From the NCBI GenBank assembly GCA_032622095.1, contig CP136064.1, forward strand, positions 146,820,864 to 146,884,863: a DNA stretch of 64,000 bases, written 5' to 3'. The stretch's first letter is position 1, and every line of letters begins with the position of its first letter. Source of the stretch: Siphonodentalium dalli (Eukaryota; Mollusca; Scaphopoda; Gadilida; Siphonodentaliidae). Shown here one piece after another: positions 53,216 through 64,000 of this stretch. The translations under genes and the position numbers were made by a program. Under the pieces are notes generated by a model. The model ran no database searches. It had not been told where the DNA came from and saw only the letters and a list, made by a program, of their open reading frames with translations.

Positions 53216-55755
53216 AAGTATTGTTCCCGTATATCTCTCTGCAGATGCTAATAACGTTGAATGGTAAACAAACGCTCTTTATAGCGATGCGTCAAAAACA
53301 AACGCTCATTAAATTATCACTTGATTAACCACCGCATTGACGTTTTTTGTGACTGAGAGTGGAGAATGTGTGCTCTGGGCTTCTCCAAAATGCGACGGCG
53401 ACGATTTTCCCTGGCCCTGCCCCAGCGAAATCAACCACACAATTTCAATTTTCCATTACAACATCAGAAGTGTTAGTAATAAACTAGAAACGATTGTTGA
53501 TACCATTAACGATTTAGATGTTCTGTGTTTTAGTGAAACTCACCTAGACCCATCTTTCTGCTCGCATAGTCAAAAAAAATCTGGTTATTAAGAGACCCTG
53601 TTCGGAAAGATCGTGACTCTCGTGTTGGAGGTATATGTGTTTAATATGTTCGAGATCCATATCGTATACAGGTGCAGACATGAACTGGAATTTGACGCAC
53701 CAAAACTTTGGTTTGAACTATTTTCCAAAATAAGCCATATCATGCTAGGAATGTCATATAGATCAGAAAAGTTCTGCGATCCAAAATGCTGGGATTACCT
53801 AGAAACATCGATATCAGACGCACTTGACATATCAGAAAATATTATTATCACGGGTGCCTACAATTCCAATCTCCTAGATACATCCTCTAAGGTAAAAGAA
53901 ACCATAGACTGATATAGCATCAAAGATGTTATAACATCTCCTACAATAATAACACACTCATCGAGTACGCTATTGGATCCTATTATTATCAGCAATTCGT
54001 TCCGTGTACTAGAAGCCGAAGTAATAAATCCTGGAGTATCTTACCATTGGGTGTATATGTGTTATTATCACATGATTACTCAAATGTGACAACTTTTCGG
54101 AACTCTTGTGGAGCTACTCCAGAGCAAATTTCGAAAGAGCCAACAAACTGCTCGGTAACACAAACTGGGATGATCTCCTGTCGGGTCTTGACATCGATTC
54201 AGCCACAATACTTTTCCAAAATAAATTTAACTCAATAATGCGAGAAACGGTCCCCCAATCATCTGTTACGGTTCGACCTAAGGACAAAATCTGGTTTAAT
54301 TCAGAAATCCGAAGAGAAATTCGCAAATGTGAAAATTACGAACCAAAGCTTTAAAAAACAATAATCCCGATACTTGGCAAAATTATAAGCATTCCAGAAA
54401 CAGAGTAAATAGTATGAAAAGTATGCCAAATCCACATTTGAAGAAAAATTGGAAGATCGCGTGAATGGGGTCTTCATCGCCTCGCGATTTCTGGCAACTA
54501 ATAAATTACCTCCTTTGTAAAAAGAAAACAACGAATTTTCCACCCCTGTACTGCTCCAGTGTCAATAACAATACCGTAAATGTAAATGGAAGACCATGCG
54601 CAACTGATGATCTAGATAAAGACAACATACTGAGTTTCATTTCAAATTCATCGATACATGATTCAAATCACAGTTTACCTTTTTCAATTCTCGTTGTAGC
54701 AACACTATGAATGACTTTGAGTCCACCGAAGACGAAATAAGTTTAGCAATTAAATCGCTTAAATTAAACAAGGCACATGACCACGATGGAATTAGTGCGT
54801 GAATGATTCAAGCCACGGCTTATCCTTTAAATTTATTTTCCGAAAATCATTCGATACCATAAAATTTCCATCTATATGGAAAAAGGCAAATGTTGTTACC
54901 ATCTTTAAAAAAGACGACCCTGCTGATAGTAAAAACTATCGCCCTATCTCGCTTCTACCATGCATTGGAAAGATATTCGAAAAAAGTTGTCTTAAAACAG
55001 ATCAGGGAGTTTTTAATGAAACCGAACTAATTACTCATGCCAATCGGGTTTCATGCCAGGTCAAAGTAGATCTCATCAACTCATAGATCTGTATAATCAC
55101 CTGTGCCAATCTCTCGACAATGGGTTATATACATGCTCAACTTTATGTGACATATCGAAGGCATTCGAGAGAGTTTGGCACAGTGGAACGGTACAGAAAC
55201 TGTCTAGCTATGGAGTGCGAGGGAAACCTTTCAAATGGATAGAAAACTATCTAGGTAACCGCGAGCAGCGCATGTTAGTTAACGACAGCTTTTCTGATTA
55301 TCAGATCATCCCAGCGGGCGTGCCTCGTGCATCAGGGGTATATTTTAGTACCTTTTCTATTTTTAGTTTACATCAATGCCAGACAACATCAGTTCCGTGA
55401 CCAGAATGTACGCTGACGATACCTGCCTAACTAATTGCCACCACGACCTGAATGAATTATCACGGATTATGAATATGGACCCTGAAACCATAGCAACATG
55501 GTCAACAAATTGGCTGGTCAGCTTAATCGCCTCAAAAACAATAGGCATGTCATATTCATTGATTGGCAACTTTGGCGATATCCCTAATTTAACTTTTAAT
55601 AGTGATATAATATCATTTGTTTAGACACACAAACACCTTGATCTTCAATCAAATATGTCGTGGAAAAATCATATAAATGAAACTATAAAGAGAGTAGTAT
55701 CCCGCTTATCACAACTCAGAAAATTTAAATTCCATCTCGAGAGGAAGACAATAGA
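53215..55755 (+). pseudogene. LINE-D, copy 1 (truncated at the duplication edge)
   Basis: A CR1/jockey-like retrotransposon remnant. Endonuclease N-terminus: ISIFHYNIRSVSNKLETI and LCFSETHLDPS; then IIITGAYNSNLLD. Reverse transcriptase: NYRPISLLPCIGKIFEK, CDISKAFERVWHSG (motif A), the IIPAGVPRASG region (motif B) and MYADDTCL (motif C). Many stops and frameshifts (53,591; 53,912; 54,354; 54,710; 55,086; 55,400; 55,624). The last part of the RT and the 3' end are missing here. The leader (53,215-53,336) is flanked directly by satellite. Confidence 0.82.
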
Positions 55756-56330
55756 ATATATTTTCCCGATACGATTCGTAGATACACTCACATAGCAAAT
55801 TTCAAGTCGATAGCTCCACCCGTTTCCGAGATCTCGTCTGCGCATGCGCGAAGCGGGCGCCACACGGGCTCGCCAATACGACAACGTCGACCGCCTGGTC
55901 AAACTACACACACGTACCAAGATTCGTCCCGATCGGTCGAGAATCGTAGATTTGTATAAATGACAGACAAACATACAGACAAACAAACAGACAAACAAAC
56001 AGAGGTCTTCAAAATATATATGAGACTAGCCGATGAGCCCGACGTTGTCCGGGCTATTCAAAACCCAAATTTCAAGTCGATAGCTCCACCCGTTTCCGAG
56101 ATCTGGTCTGCGCATGCGCGAAGCGGGCGCCACACGGGCTCGCCAATACGACAACGTCGACCGCCTGGTCAAACTACACACACGTACCAAGATTCGTCCC
56201 GATCGGTCGAGAATCGTAGATTTGTATAAATGACAGACAAACATACAGACAAACAAACAGACAAACAAACAGAGGTCTTCAAAATATATATGAGACTAGC
56301 CGATGAGCCCGACGTTGTCCGGGCTATTCA
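55756..56330. repeat. satellite segment between the duplicated blocks
   Basis: Two 268-base copies of the satellite end module (CGGGCGCCACACGGGCTCGC, ATACGACAACGTCGACC, AAAATATATATGAGACTAGC, GACGTTGTCCGGGCTATTC). It joins the broken LINE-D copy 1 to the second block. Confidence 0.85.
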
Positions 56331-57521
56331 AAACCCAAATTTCAAGTCGATAGCTCCACCCGTTTCCGAGATCTGGTCTGCGCATGCGCGAAGCTGGCGT
56401 CCAACGGGCTCGGCGACCCGATAAAATTCGTATCCGGGGCAAGTTACATTCAAATACCAAATTTCAAGTCAATAACTCCACCCGTTTCCGAGATCTCGTC
56501 TGCGCATGCGCGAAGCTGGCGTCGCACGGGCTCGGCGACCCGATAAAATTCGCATTCGGGGCAAGATACATTCACAAAGCAAATTTCAAGTCGATAGCTC
56601 CACCCGTTTCCAAGATCTCGTCTGCGCATGCGCGAAGCTGGCGTCGCACGGGCCGGCGACCCGATAAAATTCTTATCCGGGGCAAGATACATTCACATAG
56701 CAAATTTCAAGTCGATAGCTCCACCCGTTTCCGAGATCTGGTCTGCCCATGCGCGAAGCTGGCGTCGCACAGGCTCGGTGACCCGATAAAATTCGTATCC
56801 GGGACAAGATACGTTCACATAGCAAATTTCAAGTCGATAGCTCCACCCGTTTCCGAGATCTCGTATGCGCATGCGCGAAGCGGGCGCCGCCTGGGCTCGC
56901 CAACTCAACAACGTCGACCGCCTGGTCATACTACACACACGTACCAAGTTTCGTCCCGATCGGTCGAGAATCGTAGATTTGTATAAATGACAGACAAACA
57001 TACAGACAAACAAACAAACAGACAGAGGTCTTCAAAATATATATGAGACTAGCCGATGAGCCCGACGTTGTCCGGGCTATTAAAAAACCAAATTTCAAGT
57101 CGATAGCTCCACCCGTTTCCGAGATCTCGTCTGCGCATGTGCGAAGCGGGCGTCGCACGGGCTCGCCAACACGACAACGTCGACCGCCTGGTCAAACTAC
57201 ACACACGTACCAAGTTTCGTCCCGATCGGTCGAGAATCGTAGATTTGTGTAAATGATAAACAAACAGACAAACAAACAAACAGAGGTCTTCAAAATATAT
57301 AGGAGACTAGCCGATGAGCCCGACGTTGTCCGGGCTATTCAAAAACCAAATTTCAAGTCGATAGCTCATCCCGTTTCCGAGATCTCGTCTGCTCATGCGC
57401 GAAGCTGGCGTCGCACGCGCTCGGCGACCCGATAAAATTTGTGTCCGGGGCAAGATACATTCACGTAGAAAATTTCAAGTCGATAGCTCCACTCGTTTCC
57501 GAGATCTCGTCTAACCACTCA
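56331..57521. repeat. 122-bp satellite array, block 3 (copy of 52,024-53,214)
   Basis: Part of the duplicated block; unit structure as in block 2. Ends where LINE-D copy 2 begins. Confidence 0.9.
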
Positions 57522-60500
57522 AAAGTATTGTTCCCGTATATCTCTCTGCAGATGCTAATAACGTTGAATGGTAAACAAACGCTCTTTATAGCGATGCGTC
57601 AAAAACAAACGCTCATTAAATTATCACTTGATTAACCACCGCATTGACGTTTTTTGTGACTGAGAGTGGAGAATGTGTGCTCTGGGCTTCTCCAAAATGC
57701 GACGGCGACGATTTTCCCTGGCCCTGCCCCAGCGAAATCAACCACACAATTTCAATTTTCCATTACAACATCAGAAGTGTTAGTAATAAACTAGAAACGA
57801 TTGTTGATACCATTAACGATTTAGATGTTCTGTGTTTTAGTGAAACTCACCTAGACCCATCTTTCTGCTCGCATAGTCAAAAAAAATCTGGTTATTAAGA
57901 GACCCTGTTCGGAAAGATCGTGACTCTCGTGTTGGAGGTATATGTGTTTAATATGTTCGAGATCCATATCGTATACAGGTGCAGACATGAACTGGAATTT
58001 GACGCACCAAAACTTTGGTTTGAACTATTTTCCAAAATAAGCCATATCATGCTAGGAATGTCATATAGATCAGAAAAGTTCTGCGATCCAAAATGCTGGG
58101 ATTACCTAGAAACATCGATATCAGACGCACTTGACATATCAGAAAATATTATTATCACGGGTGCCTACAATTCCAATCTCCTAGATACATCCTCTAAGGT
58201 AAAAGAAACCATAGACTGATATAGCATCAAAGATGTTATAACATCTCCTACAATAATAACACACTCATCGAGTACGCTATTGGATCCTATTATTATCAGC
58301 AATTCGTTCCGTGTACTAGAAGCCGAAGTAATAAATCCTGGAGTATCTTACCATTGGGTGTATATGTGTTATTATCACATGATTACTCAAATGTGACAAC
58401 TTTTCGGAACTCTTGTGGAGCTACTCCAGAGCAAATTTCGAAAGAGCCAACAAACTGCTCGGTAACACAAACTGGGATGATCTCCTGTCGGGTCTTGACA
58501 TCGATTCAGCCACAATACTTTTCCAAAATAAATTTAACTCAATAATGCGAGAAACGGTCCCCCAATCATCTGTTACGGTTCGACCTAAGGACAAAATCTG
58601 GTTTAATTCAGAAATCCGAAGAGAAATTCGCAAATGTGAAAATTACGAACCAAAGCTTTAAAAAACAATAATCCCGATACTTGGCAAAATTATAAGCATT
58701 CCAGAAACAGAGTAAATAGTATGAAAAGTATGCCAAATCCACATTTGAAGAAAAATTGGAAGATCGCGTGAATGGGGTCTTCATCGCCTCGCGATTTCTG
58801 GCAACTAATAAATTACCTCCTTTGTAAAAAGAAAACAACGAATTTTCCACCCCTGTACTGCTCCAGTGTCAATAACAATACCGTAAATGTAAATGGAAGA
58901 CCATGCGCAACTGATGATCTAGATAAAGACAACATACTGAGTTTCATTTCAAATTCATCGATACATGATTCAAATCACAGTTTACCTTTTTCAATTCTCG
59001 TTGTAGCAACACTATGAATGACTTTGAGTCCACCGAAGACGAAATAAGTTTAGCAATTAAATCGCTTAAATTAAACAAGGCACATGACCACGATGGAATT
59101 AGTGCGTGAATGATTCAAGCCACGGCTTATACTTTAAATTTATTTTCCGAAAATCATTCGATACCATAAAATTTCCATCTATATGGAAAAAGGCAAATGT
59201 TGTTACCATCTTTAAAAAAGACGACCCTGCTGATAGTAAAAACTATCGCCCTATCTCGCTTCTACCATGCATTGGAAAGATATTCGAAAAAAGTTGTCTT
59301 AAAACAGATCAGGGAGTTTTTAATGAAACCGAACTAATTACTCATGCCAATCGGGTTTCATGCCAGGTCAAAGTAGATCTCATCAACTCATAGATCTGTA
59401 TAATCACCTGTGCCAATCTCTCGACAATGGGTTATATACATGCTCAACTTTATGTGACATATCGAAGGCATTCGAGAGAGTTTGGCACAGTGGAACGGTA
59501 CAGAAACTGTCTAGCTATGGAGTGCGAGGGAAACCTTTCAAATGGATAGAAAACTATCTAGGTAACCGCGAGCAGCGCATGTTAGTTAACGACAGCTTTT
59601 CTGATTATCAGATCATCCCAGAGGGCGTGCCTCGTGCATCAGGGGTATATTTTAGTACCTTTTCTATTTTTAGTTTACATCAATGCCAGACAACATCAGT
59701 TCCGTGACCAGAATGTACGCTGACGATACCTGCCTAACTAATTGCCACCACGACCTGAATGAATTATCACGGATTATGAATATGGACCCTGAAACCATAG
59801 CAACATGGTCAACAAATTGGCTGGTCAGCTTAATCGCCTCAAAAACAATAGGCATGTCATATTCATTGATTGGCAACTTTGGCGATATCCCTAATTTAAC
59901 TTTTAATAGTGATATAATATCATTTGTTTAGACACACAAACACCTTGATCTTCAATCAAATATGTCGTGGAAAAATCATATAAATGAAACTATAAAGAGA
60001 GTAGTATCCCGCTTATCACAACTCAGAAAATTTAAATTCCATCTCGAGAGGAAGACAATAGAATATATAAAACATATATACTGCCTCTATATGATTACTC
60101 CGATATAGTCGGGCATGTGCACCAAAATATAAATTGGATAAACTTGACCGATTACACATTGATGCAGCCAGAATTGTCAGCGGCCTCACGCGCTCAGCAT
60201 CAGACAAAGGCATAATGATAGAAGTCGGCTGGCCCCCGCTTAAAAAAAGGCGCGAACTTCATAAACTACAAACTATGTATAACATTGTAAATTAGAGGGC
60301 TCCTACTTTCCTCACTAAAATATTACCACCCAGGATAGCCGATATATCCGAATATGAATTCAGAAACCCCGATTTTTTTTACTCATATTTCAAAATACTG
60401 AGCATTAAAAAAAGTATTTTTTCCCCTCAACCATAAAAGCGTGGAACGACATGCCTTCCGCAATAACCGAAGTTCCGACGATTTTCGATTTTAATGATTA

Positions 60501-60875
60501 TCTTAGAATAATTGATCCTACGACTAGACCCCCAGTATATTTATATACAGGACGTAGGAAATATAATGTATACGAAACTATTGTAGTGATCTTCAGTCTG
60601 ACAAATTCCAGAACTATATCTCAGGAAGTCCACGTTGTACGTGCGGCAACCAGTGTGAAGATGCATATCATTACTTATGTATGTGCCCCCACCACCATGC
60701 AGTCAGAACGAACGGAGATGTTTCACCTATTACATAGAGTAGGAATTAAATTGACGCATATGAACAATCTACTTGTTGGCATCCCGAATACTCCTAACAA
60801 ACAAAATGTGAAACTGTTCAAAATAGTTCAGCATTTTATCGCGGAGACTAAACGTTTCTAGTTAAATTTCACGAT
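57522..60875 (+). pseudogene. LINE-D, copy 2, with 3' end
   Basis: Same frames and lesions as copy 1, plus the missing C-terminal part. Beyond 60,062 it continues with DRLHIDAARIVSGLTRSAS (about 60,150), then RIADISEYEFRN and WNDMPSAITEVPTIFDFN (60,440-60,490), and the end FKIVQHFIAETKRF at 60,859. These are usual C-terminal features of CR1/jockey-type ORF2s. The 3' UTR runs to an A-rich tail at about 61,165-61,190 (AAATTATGTTTAAAAAAAAC). Confidence 0.82.
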
Positions 60876-61179
60876 AATAAGTTAGTTAATCAATTAACAC
60901 ATATGTTTTTTCGCCTCAGCATAGCACGCACAGTCGGCGTTGGCACCCCACCAATCGTTCTCATTATCACCCTTCCTGAATAAACTGTTACAATCTTCCA
61001 GCATCATCTTTCCCATTCACGACATGCAGCTGTAAATAAGTTACTTATTGTGCCACTTTGTTAAACAAATTGTTTGTATCAATATATACCAGAGAGGGGG
61101 TCACTAAGTTTTGTAACTTATGCCCCAATCCATTTTGTATTATACTACAAATAAATTATGTTTAAAAAAAACACAAAAA

Positions 61180-61510
61180 AACAGAAAATCAGAACGAATA
61201 GAAATGTATCATTCGCTACAAAGAGAAGGACTCGAATTAACACATTTCAATGATTTACTTTCTGGCATCCATAGCATAAATATAAAACAAAATATAAAAT
61301 TGTTCAAAATAGTCCAACATTTTATTACTGAAACTAAATATTTTGACAAATGATATTAACTTAATTAATAATTAGGACATAAATATGTTTATAGTTGTTT
61401 GTTGCTTTTTTCGTCCTGGTATTTGCTCTGCCTTAACACTGTTTTCAATAAGCACAATCGACGTTGGCACCTCCCACCACCTGACATCATCATTTCCTAA
61501 CGATCCGCTA
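61180..61510 (+). pseudogene. second LINE-D 3' end fragment
   Basis: Directly after the A-rich tail of copy 2, a diverged duplicate of the ORF2 C-terminus appears (SERIEMYHSLQREGLELTH, NIKLFKIVQHFITETKYF, stop near 61,353). It is followed by a 3' UTR that mirrors the first (TCGACGTTGGCACC vs CGGCGTTGGCACC). A second, older or related, 5'-truncated copy. Confidence 0.75.
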
Positions 61511-61520
61511 CAATCATCCT

Positions 61521-61772
61521 TCACCATGCATTCACCAATCTCTTACATTCAAGTTCATTACGGATACTCCTTACGTTATAGTGGAAAAGTGAGATCAAAT
61601 TATCAACGTTGGTCTGAGACAATGGTCTCGGGTTAATATGAATATCGCCGGATGATAGTAATAAAAAGAACGTAGTCAGGAATAACTGAAGCATTTTCCG
61701 AGGTAAAGGCTGGTGTTTTTCACAGTTTTGGGGGCTAGCGGTCGTTTTGCTGAGTCGAAGATACATGTACAT
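61521..61772 (-). pseudogene. LINE endonuclease N-terminal fragment, minus strand
   Basis: On the minus strand, 83 codons from 61,772 contain LLSSGDIHINPRPLSQTN, a hallmark at the N-terminus of CR1/L2-type ORF2s, followed by LISLFHYNVRSIRNELE, the first endonuclease strand. The rest is absent. Similar to but distinct from LINE-D (ISIFHYNIRSVSNKLE). Confidence 0.7.
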
Positions 61773-62500
61773 ATCGCTGCCTTATATTGATTCAAGTCAC
61801 ACGTTATTTGAATGTAGTAAATGAATCATTAAAAGTAGTCAATGCATAGAATAGAGAACACATGATCAAAACATGACGACAAATGCATATATTTACATGA
61901 TGGTGTTTGGTAAATTAGCTTGTTATGCCTCGGCCTCCATCTTCAAAACCACACAGCACGTATAGTGATGCGCAAATTACACGAAGTGCTTGAACATTCA
62001 TTTCCCGATTAGTTTAAATGTATGTGCAAGGAGCTATTATCGGAAGTTTTCTTTGAAAAGAAACCAGAACAACCAAGTAACTTAAGGCAATTACTTCTAA
62101 AATGCATGACATATATACACATATTACACACCTGATATATGATATTCATTTTATGTATTTTGAATTAGTTTAATTTTATCATGCAGAACTTATATTATCA
62201 TCCTTCTCAGATCATGGTTCAGAGAAGTCATCAGCTATACATCTACGTGTTTGCGCGGACATTTCCTTCGTGTATAACATAATCCGTCAGATGCACGGAG
62301 CCGGCCTTTCGGCCAGAAATGCAATTGCCTAACCGCAAAAACAAAGAGACGCCCACTTCAGGTCACGCATACGTGTATAAGTGCGCTTACTCTTCGAATT
62401 ACACGTATGTGAAGAACCACAGAGGACGAACGAGGGTGCCGAAATGCAAGGATCACGCTGAGATAGCACAGGAGATGCCAAAATAAGCAAACATACCATG
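61773..62500. other. no recognisable gene
   Basis: AT-rich, ordinary-looking sequence. No ORF with motifs, no repeat matching elsewhere in the window. Confidence 0.4.
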
Positions 62501-62503
62501 CTA

Positions 62504-62705
62504 ATTATGTAGTTCAGTGGTTAGAGTGTCGGACTTGTAATGGTGTTAACGCACCGACGTGAGTTCGCACCCGCCGTACAGATCCATACGCTGTTTCAAA
62601 TCTCGCGCCAGGTTGTGACCATTGGGCAATATCACTTATACTGTGCTCGCTTTGTCGTACCTAGTCGAGAGATAGGGACCTGGTTATTGGGTTATTGACA
62701 GTAGG
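62504..62705 (+). mobile_element. tRNA-derived SINE
   Basis: The head resembles a tRNA: TAGTTCAGTGGTTAGAGTG (A-box-like, with D-loop GGTTAG), GACTTGTAATG (anticodon arm reading TGT) and GTGAGTTCGCACCC (B-box-like). The body (GGGCAATATCACTTATACTG, GCTCGCTTTGTCGTACC, GATAGGGACCTGGTTATTGG) resembles the core and tail seen in deuterostome and lophotrochozoan SINEs (GGGTACCTGGT type). The B box departs from consensus, so it is a SINE or old tRNA pseudogene, not an active tRNA. The 3' end is unclear. Confidence 0.65.
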
Positions 62706-62839
62706 CATAAGATTCGGCATTACTCAACAGCTGGGGTAATAATTGGGGATACGCGGTATATAAGCACAATTGTTACCCAATAGTAGAGTTTTACTTCGTA
62801 AATCATTGGGATTTAGAATTAACTGGTTAACCCCAAATT

Positions 62840-63000
62840 TGCGTTCGTAACGCCACAACGAACTGTTGCCCGCCCTGAATGAACTGTTTCCCAGTTTGCA
62901 ATCACGGTCAGCTCTCGTGACGTCACGAGTGAACCGTTGCCCGACCCGAGCGAACTGTTGACTGGCTCCGAGCGAACTGTTGACTGGCCAATGTATTGGG
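62840..63000. repeat. GCGAACTGTTG short repeats
   Basis: CGAACTGTTGCCCG, GAACTGTTTCCC, GAACCGTTGCCCGACCCGAG and two copies of CGAGCGAACTGTTGACTGGC form a degenerate array that leads into the hairpin at 63,007. Confidence 0.7.
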
Positions 63001-63006
63001 TAACAA

Positions 63007-63180
63007 AGCAATTATTTCATGTGTCTTTTTGGAATAGGCAAAATTGTTGTCCCTCGGTATCAGGAATGACTATCGAACTGTTGCCCTCGGCCTTCGGCCT
63101 TGGGCAACAGTTCGATAGTCATTCCTGATACCTCGGGACAACAATTTTGACGGTTCCCAAAAGACACATGAAATAATTGC
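63007..63180. repeat. near-perfect 175-bp hairpin (foldback MITE-like)
   Basis: Left arm from GCAATTATTTCATGTGTCTT to GACTATCGAACTGTTGCCC; right arm is its reverse complement, ending AAATAATTGC at 63,180. The small loop reads TCGGCCTTCGGCCTT. Only a few mismatches (near TTGGAATAGGC / GACGGTTCCC) interrupt roughly 80 paired bases. No target duplication is obvious. The inverted GAACTGTTGCCC motif links it with the array at 62,840-63,000. Confidence 0.85.
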
Positions 63181-63187
63181 TTATTCA

Positions 63188-63222
63188 GTTATACTTCCAT
63201 ATTTTAATATGGAAGTATATTG
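63188..63222. other. short palindrome ATACTTCCATATTTTAATAT...
   Basis: TATACTTCCATATT and AATATGGAAGTATA are reverse complements directly abutting each other, just right of the larger hairpin. Confidence 0.7.
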
Positions 63223-63750
63223 TTATTCAATTTTTTATTTTTTCTCCATTATTATTATTATTCATAGCAATGTTTCAACTCATGTCCAAGTTACAGACCA
63301 TCGAAATTTCCTATTTTTGGGATTAACTGCTTGTCACATGAACTCCCGGAAACGGTCGTAAGTTGTGTTGTATGTTGTATACGCTGTTGATTTCCACTAA
63401 ATTCGATACCTTCGACACATACCATATATATAGTATGTACACTGAACCCGAGTTCCTGTTGCGTCTACCCCATCTCAAACCTAACCCCGAACATTGACCA
63501 ACTGATAAGAAAGCACCATAAATTTTTCTATTCAAAATGTAATGCGCGAACTATGAACGAATGTTGTACAAGCTCACATCTCATTCAACAAACTATCCCT
63601 TACTGATTCATAAAATTCATATAATGCTACAGGCGAAACGGAGACGACTTTTGGGGAATCGAGATTCCAAAACGGATTCAAATCTGTTCCAGAAAAGTCT
63701 TTTTTTTTCTCAGTGAAAAGAGCTGTTCAAAAAATTTCCGCTTATTTTTT
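63223..63750. other. no recognisable gene
   Basis: Contains a short (ATT)n run near 63,250 and otherwise nothing that I can classify. Confidence 0.4.
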
Positions 63751-63754
63751 AAGA

Positions 63755-64000
63755 TATATCTCATATATATTTTGAAGACCTCTGTTTGTTTGTTTGTTTG
63801 TCTGTCTGTCTGTCTGTCATTAATACAAATCTACGATTCTTGACCGATCGGGACGAAACTTGGTACGTGAGTGTAGTTTGACCAGGCGGTCGTCGTTGTC
63901 GTATTGGCGAGCCCGTGCGGCGCCCGCTTCGCGCATGCGCAGACGAGATCTCGGAAACGGGTGGAGCTATCGACTTGAAATTTGCTATGTGAATGTATCT
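63755..64000 (-). repeat. 122-bp satellite family, inverted copy at the window edge
   Basis: ATATATTTTGAAGACCTCTG, TTTGTCTGTCTGTCTGTC, CTACGATTCTTGACCGATC, CAGACGAGATCTCGGAAACG and TGGAGCTATCGACTTGAAA are the reverse complement of the modules at 50-57 kb. It continues off the window. Confidence 0.9.

Larger units (their letters stand above)
51748..60062. repeat. 4.3-kb tandem duplication (satellite plus LINE-D)
   Basis: 52,017-55,755 is repeated at 56,324-60,062 (offset 4,307). In the coding stretches I found only two differences (54,827/59,134 and 55,313/59,620). Between the blocks are two copies of a 268-base satellite segment (55,787-56,055 and 56,056-56,323). The left copy breaks off at 55,755, inside LINE-D, at a TATAT/TTTCCC junction, whereas the right copy continues into the LINE-D 3' end. 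Either a very recent duplication or an assembly/haplotype artefact. Confidence 0.93.

Noticed and set aside
49184-57435. Many frames of 60-200 codons on both strands
   Set aside because: They follow the 122-bp satellite period and recur identically in each unit; the apparent conservation is DNA-repeat identity.
62504-62580. Functional tRNA-Thr(TGT) gene
   Set aside because: Poor acceptor-stem pairing and a degenerate B box; the downstream SINE body explains it better.
1-64000. CRISPR arrays, operons with ribosome-binding sites or rRNA genes
   Set aside because: No such structure present; the window is a eukaryotic repeat-rich region.

Overview
The window looks like an invertebrate, probably marine, nuclear genome segment in which I can recognise no confident host gene. 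Evidence: several non-LTR retrotransposons, one Maverick/Polinton DNA transposon, CACTA-like and foldback transposons, a tRNA-derived SINE, long (TC)n microsatellite and a 122-bp satellite family, with AT-rich spacer between. Nothing seen fixes the phylum; Polintons, CACTG-ended transposons and this kind of satellite occur in molluscs, echinoderms, hemichordates, lancelets and others.

Layout. 1-2380: simple repeats and an interspersed repeat. 2388-9150: a minus-strand LINE (LINE-A) split by a plus-strand LINE (LINE-B, 4.2-8.0 kb) that landed in its reverse transcriptase region. 9.5-15.6 kb: AT-rich decayed inverted-repeat structure carrying a small piggyBac-like MITE. 15.6-25.86 kb: two diverged copies of one repeat unit, each interrupted by a different CACTG-ended transposon (E1, E2); each copy supplies the empty site for the insertion in the other, giving TSDs of TG and TA. 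25.86-26.55 kb: LINE endonuclease fragment and a CCAACGTTGG-rich repeat. 28,041-42,285: a Polinton with terminal inverted repeats starting AG. Its genes are all on the plus strand: protein-primed DNA polymerase B, F-box-like protein, packaging ATPase, small hydrophobic proteins, a conserved Polinton protein, integrase with chromodomain, membrane protein, penton, pVI-like protein, major capsid protein, cysteine protease and an unrecognised 145-aa protein. A 2-kb foldback element sits in its left TIR. 42.3-48.5 kb: LINE-C (ORF1 with RNA-binding fold, EN-RT ORF2) ending in about 300 bp of (TC)n. 48.5-60.9 kb: 122-bp satellite and a third LINE family (LINE-D), with a nearly perfect 4.3-kb tandem duplication. 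60.9-64 kb: LINE-D 3' ends, a minus-strand LINE 5' fragment, a SINE, a near-perfect 175-bp hairpin and an inverted satellite copy.

How the parts work together. The Polinton encodes both a transposition set (polymerase, integrase) and a virion set (two capsid proteins, protease, ATPase, pVI-like protein), as known for the class. It is decayed: the polymerase lacks its N-terminus and has two in-frame stops, and the penton, pVI-like, major capsid and one small gene carry frameshifts, whereas ATPase, integrase, protease and the 145-aa gene are open. The most unusual signal is a canonical histone-type mRNA 3' stem-loop (41,496-41,511) just downstream of that 145-aa gene, behind a compact promoter-like region with three TGACGT motifs. 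This would suggest S-phase-coupled, non-polyadenylated expression of a transposon gene.
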